Source: Caballeronia sp. SEWSISQ10-4 2 (GTDB lineage: Bacteria; Pseudomonadota; Gammaproteobacteria; Burkholderiales; Burkholderiaceae). From it: a stretch of DNA of 64,000 bases. The translations under genes and the position numbers were made by a program. Shown here in pieces: positions 61,038 to 64,000 of this stretch. Below the pieces are notes generated by a model that saw only the letters and a program-made list of their open reading frames with translations, was not told the origin of the DNA and did not search any database. The stretch spans positions 19,833 to 83,832 of the forward strand of contig NZ_JALPRJ010000040.1 in the NCBI RefSeq assembly GCF_030464885.1, written 5' to 3'. Numbering within the stretch: the stretch's first letter is position 1; each line of letters begins with the position of its first letter.

Positions 61038-61363
61038 ATTGGGGTGTCTGGCGAGGGACTTTATTTCGAAAGTTTCTGGCATCGTGGGTCCTCGCAGCCT
61101 GGCGGCGGTCGTCGGCGAAGGTGCGGCCGCACAAGATAGAGGCTCATCCTCGGACCAGTCAGATTCAGATACCCGTGCGCCGAGCGAGCCTTAACCATTC
61201 GCTCAAGCCAAACGCAGTTTTATTCAATAGACCGGCGCCGACGTGCTGTCAAAATTTCAGTGCGTTACAAATAAACGAAAACGTGGTTCACACGGGGACG
61301 GTGACTGTCTCGAGCTCGCTACCAGGGCAAATCGTGGACGCACTACAGGAGACAGCGACGATC
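61038..61363. other. Non-coding leader of the second porin gene
   Basis: A 326-bp stretch between the terminator and the porin start. A long open frame continues through it, but the signal peptide of the porin begins only at 61364. CAGGAGAC near 61347 is the ribosome binding site. I see no RNA gene or repeat. Confidence 0.5.
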
Positions 61364-62503
61364 ATGAATTACAAGACCGCAGTTTGTGCCTGCGCCGCGT
61401 TGATATGCATTGCACCAGCGCGGGCGCAGGATGAAGACGAGGGCACGGCCCCCAGTAAGGCCGCAGATGCCAGCATGGTCACTATATATGGCTTGATCGA
61501 TCAAGGGGTGGAGTACGTCAACAACGTGGCCAAGGGTAAAACCGCTACCACCAACGTTTTTCGCACGGGGGACGGGACTGCAACCTCCTATTTCGGAATT
61601 CGCGGTAGCGAGGATCTTGGCGGGGGCACGAAGGCCATATTTGACTTGCAAGGCGGCTTTATGCCAAACAACGGAACCTTGAGGCAAGGCGGGCGTCTGT
61701 TTGGGCGGCAATCCTACGTCGGTCTCGATGGAACATTCGGTCGTCTGACGTTCGGCCGCCAATACACCATGCGGTTTTTTGCCATCTCGTTCATTAATCC
61801 ATTCGGGACGGGCGCGCAAGGTCTCACCACGCTCGATAACGGAATTGCTAATGCTCGGGCTGATAATTCCGTCAGCTACCGCTATTTCCTTGGCGATTTC
61901 GAAACTGGAGTGAACTATAGTTTCGGCCGCGATGCCGTCAATGGAAATAGCGCCGCCGCCTCGAATTGCCCAGGCGAAACGTCACCCTCGAACCAATGCC
62001 GGGAATATTCTGCAATGGTCAAGTACGAGGGACACACCTGGGGCGTGGCCAGCTCCTACGAGCGCAATTATGGCGGCACCTCCGCAACATTTGGCGGTCT
62101 CACCTCACCGAAGCTCACTGACAGCCGGTTCACCTTGGGCGGCTACTTCAATATAAACAAAGCCAAGGTCGGCGTGGGTTGGATCAGGCGCGATGACGAA
62201 GGCATCTCGACACCGAAGAGCAACCTGTTCTGGCTAACGAGCACCGTGCCCGTGACCCCGTTCATCTATTTCGACAGCATGCTGGCGCAGCTCAAATACG
62301 ACCATTCGCCCAACAAGGCGTTGATTGTCGTATTGCGCGGCGAATACCTGCTGTCCAAGCGTACGCTTCTCTACCTGACGGGTGAGCACATCCACAACTA
62401 CGGCAATCTCGCTCTTTCAGCGACGACCATTACGCCCGTCCCGACCCCCACTGCCGGCGGCTCGCAGATATCCATCATTGCCGGTATCAGGCATACATTC
62501 TGA
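61364..62503 (+). CDS. Outer-membrane porin, Burkholderiales type (second)
   Basis: A 379-residue porin. Signal peptide MNYKTAVCACAALICIAPAR with cleavage after ARA. Typical strands: ASMVTIYGLIDQGVEYVNNV, SYFGIRGSEDLGGGTKAIFD, RLFGRQSYVGLDGTFGRLTF; C-terminal SIIAGIRHTF ends in Phe. It has a long acidic segment after the signal peptide (DEDEGTAPSKAADA) and two cysteines in NCPGETSPSNQCREY that could form a loop disulfide. It follows the nic-linked transporter and may serve as the matching outer-membrane pore, although the terminator gives it its own transcript. Confidence 0.92.
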   Translation: MNYKTAVCACAALICIAPARAQDEDEGTAPSKAADASMVTIYGLIDQGVEYVNNVAKGKTATTNVFRTGDGTATSYFGIRGSEDLGGGTKAIFDLQGGFMPNNGTLRQGGRLFGRQSYVGLDGTFGRLTFGRQYTMRFFAISFINPFGTGAQGLTTLDNGIANARADNSVSYRYFLGDFETGVNYSFGRDAVNGNSAAASNCPGETSPSNQCREYSAMVKYEGHTWGVASSYERNYGGTSATFGGLTSPKLTDSRFTLGGYFNINKAKVGVGWIRRDDEGISTPKSNLFWLTSTVPVTPFIYFDSMLAQLKYDHSPNKALIVVLRGEYLLSKRTLLYLTGEHIHNYGNLALSATTITPVPTPTAGGSQISIIAGIRHTF

Positions 62504-62518
62504 TTCCCGGGCGAGCGC

Positions 62519-63535
62519 TCAGATGGTCAGCTTCGCCGCGGCTTTCGCCGCCGACATGTCGGCCACCGCGGCGAAGGGTTGTTTCTGCTTCAGGCTACCG
62601 AGACCAATGAACATATCTTGCAGATAGCCGATGTCACCACCGGTGAGCGACAGGTCCCTGGAATAGGGCCGCTGCACCTGATTGAAATCCCAGGTTGCCT
62701 GAGCCGAAGCCTTGTCGAATTTCTTCTGGACCCGACTGCGTGCTTCGAAGAAGGCGTCGTGCGCTGCGGGCGACATCAGGTAGTCGTAGAGTGCGCCATA
62801 TGCGGCCATCACCGCGACCATCCCCTCATGCTTGTCCCTGATCGCGGAATCGGAGGCATAGGCGGTCTGGAAGATGCATTTTGGTAAGGCCTGCCACACG
62901 TTGGCCTCGCTGATTACTACAAGCCCGTCTTTGTCGTCCAGATGCGAGATGCTTGAGCAGCAGGCGTCGGCCTCGCCCTTTACGACCGCCTCATGGCATT
63001 GATCGTTGCTTCCCTTGTCGACGAAAGTCACCTGCGAAGCGTCGATGGCTTTTTCTTTCATGAGCTGCAGCATCAGTGTATGGAGCAAACCCAGACTCGG
63101 GCCGACCGCGACCGTCTTGCCCTTCAGATCGGCAAGCGTCTTCATCCCATCGGGCCTTGCAAAGACCGTCAGCGCGCACTTTTTCATACCGGCGCCGACG
63201 ATCTTGACCTCGGCGCCTTGCGCAATTCGCGATAACACCATGTTGTAACCCGATACCATGCAGACATCCGCGGCTCCGGCGCAGATGGCATCGAAAGGGC
63301 CAGTGGCACCGGGCACCTGGACAATCACCGCATCAACGCCGAATTGCTTGAAATAGCCCTGCTCGTCCATGAGCGCGTTCAGCGTGGCGTTCTCCAGCCC
63401 CGGGTTGCTGACGATCCGAATCTGGGCGGCGGCGGCTCGCGCGAGATACGGCGCGGCGAGTCCACCCGCAGCAACACTCAGCCCGAGAAGCCCGGCGCTG
63501 CACAGGAAGCGGCGGCGCTCGAAGGTGTGGGTCAT
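62519..63535 (-). CDS. Tat-exported ABC substrate-binding protein (NMT1/SsuA-like), orphan
   Basis: A 338-residue binding protein with a twin-arginine signal: ERRRFLCSAGLLGLSVAAGG, cleavage near ARAAAA. The mature part is an NMT1/THI5-like or sulfonate/nitrate-type fold: IRIVSNPGLENATLNALMDE, FDAICAGAADVCMVSGYNMV, LADLKGKTVAVGPSLGLLHT. There is no permease or ATPase gene beside it in the window. Its coding end is 15 bp from the porin end (convergent). It is divergent from the LysR gene at 63945, which may control it. The ligand is unknown. Confidence 0.85.
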   Translation of the reverse strand: MTHTFERRRFLCSAGLLGLSVAAGGLAAPYLARAAAAQIRIVSNPGLENATLNALMDEQGYFKQFGVDAVIVQVPGATGPFDAICAGAADVCMVSGYNMVLSRIAQGAEVKIVGAGMKKCALTVFARPDGMKTLADLKGKTVAVGPSLGLLHTLMLQLMKEKAIDASQVTFVDKGSNDQCHEAVVKGEADACCSSISHLDDKDGLVVISEANVWQALPKCIFQTAYASDSAIRDKHEGMVAVMAAYGALYDYLMSPAAHDAFFEARSRVQKKFDKASAQATWDFNQVQRPYSRDLSLTGGDIGYLQDMFIGLGSLKQKQPFAAVADMSAAKAAAKLTI

Positions 63536-63944
63536 CGGCTGTCTCCGTACGCCGGTCGAACCGGCAAGTTGTAGTGAATGCAAAAGTCCTGTTTGAAAGC
63601 CTTCGCAGCGAGTGGCCCCGCGCGGCTGATCAGGAGGTAGTTGCGCGCCGGAGTGCTAAATGACGGCGGGATCGCGCGCAGCCGAGCGGGGACGGCGCCC
63701 TTGCCAGGGTTTACGCGTTGCGGCGGGAGCGGCCCGCTGAGGCGGTTTCCAGATGCTGAGCGAGGCAAGTGCCAATTGCGTGCGTGCAAGGCTCGAAACT
63801 GTCAGGTCGAAACCGCACCGGCGCAGGTTTCGGCTCATCGCTCGACGCGCGCATCCAGAGTTTGCCTACGCGTTACCCTCCGGTCGATTGAGTAAAATTG
63901 CCTTAGACTTAACGAATTGGTAAAACCCCGAGGAGGCACACGAC
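63536..63944. other. Divergent intergenic region before the last LysR gene
   Basis: A 409-bp region that must hold the promoters of the Tat-exported binding protein and the LysR gene. A strong GAGGAGG ribosome binding site (63930-63937) precedes the LysR start. I see no gene or repeat in it. Confidence 0.5.
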
Positions 63945-64000
63945 GTGTCAGCGCTTGACTGGTACCTGCAGATCAACCTGAAGGCGCGGCACTTGCGCCT
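63945..64000 (+). CDS. LysR family regulator, N-terminus only
   Basis: Eighteen codons from a GTG start with an excellent ribosome binding site read SALDWYLQINLKARHLRL, the standard opening of one LysR group (the helix-turn-helix follows such an NLKxRHLxLL start). The rest lies beyond the window. Divergent to the orphan binding-protein gene, its probable target. Confidence 0.75.
   Translation, partial: MSALDWYLQINLKARHLR

Noticed and set aside
61004..61363. N-terminal extension of the second porin from an ATG at 61004
   Set aside because: It would run through the terminator stem and put 120 non-porin residues ahead of a clear signal peptide.

Overview
The window looks like part of a replicon from a Burkholderia sensu lato bacterium, in the Paraburkholderia/Caballeronia range. 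This placement rests on high GC, two Burkholderiales-type trimeric porins, many LysR regulators, and catabolic operons packed by ATGA/GTGA stop-start overlaps. It comes from reading the proteins, not from a database search. I saw no rRNA, tRNA, CRISPR array, insertion sequence or replication origin.

Layout. (1) 1-2278: a truncated glutathione S-transferase, a divergent LysR regulator and an isochorismatase-fold hydrolase. (2) 2315-11177: an organosulfur block. An acyl-CoA-dehydrogenase-fold monooxygenase is divergent from sfnG (dimethylsulfone monooxygenase), which is followed by a degenerate AMP-ligase-like protein and a complete branched-chain-type (Liv) ABC transporter. (3) 11186-11315: a scar made of a 31-bp copy of a distant gene plus the tail of a lost lactonase. 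(4) 11286-23171: an opine/amino-acid oxidation block. Two DAO-type FAD subunits, a small [2Fe-2S] subunit and an HcnB/OoxA-type subunit are followed by a dipeptide-type (Dpp) ABC transporter, with two LysR regulators, one of them OccR/NocR-like. (5) 23233-26533: a YeiH-type exporter coupled to a small Cys-rich protein, and an orphan TAXI-type binding protein. (6) 26734-37234: a ten-gene unidirectional operon with LysR, a flavin monooxygenase, a complete Dpp transporter, a BAAT-type hydrolase and a pair of CMD/AhpD-like proteins of unknown substrate. (7) 37551-38705: a porin. (8) 39647-44016: gabT-gabD with a divergent MocR/GabR-type regulator and a repeat-rich operator. (9) 44190-60988: a complete nicotinate degradation cluster (nicA, B, C, D, E, F, X) with two NicR-like MarR regulators and its own Liv-type ABC transporter. 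(10) 61364-64000: a second porin, an orphan Tat-exported binding protein and the first codons of another LysR gene.

How it works together. The window is a set of substrate-specific modules, most of them pairing an importer, oxidative enzymes and a local regulator. The nicotinate module can be followed from import to fumarate: NicAB hydroxylates nicotinate, NicC gives 2,5-dihydroxypyridine, NicX opens the ring, and NicD, NicF and NicE give maleamate, maleate and fumarate. A GTGTACAC-like palindrome recurs in three control regions of this module and overlaps the predicted -10 boxes of the two divergent catabolic promoters, so it is a good candidate for the NicR operator.

The most unusual points are: the nicotinate dehydrogenase large subunit is split into a separate intact molybdopterin protein and a second protein in which a decayed molybdopterin domain is fused to a tri-haem cytochrome; the ten-gene Dpp/monooxygenase/CMD operon has no assigned substrate; and the scar at the sfn/opine boundary shares 31 identical bases with a gene 12 kb away.
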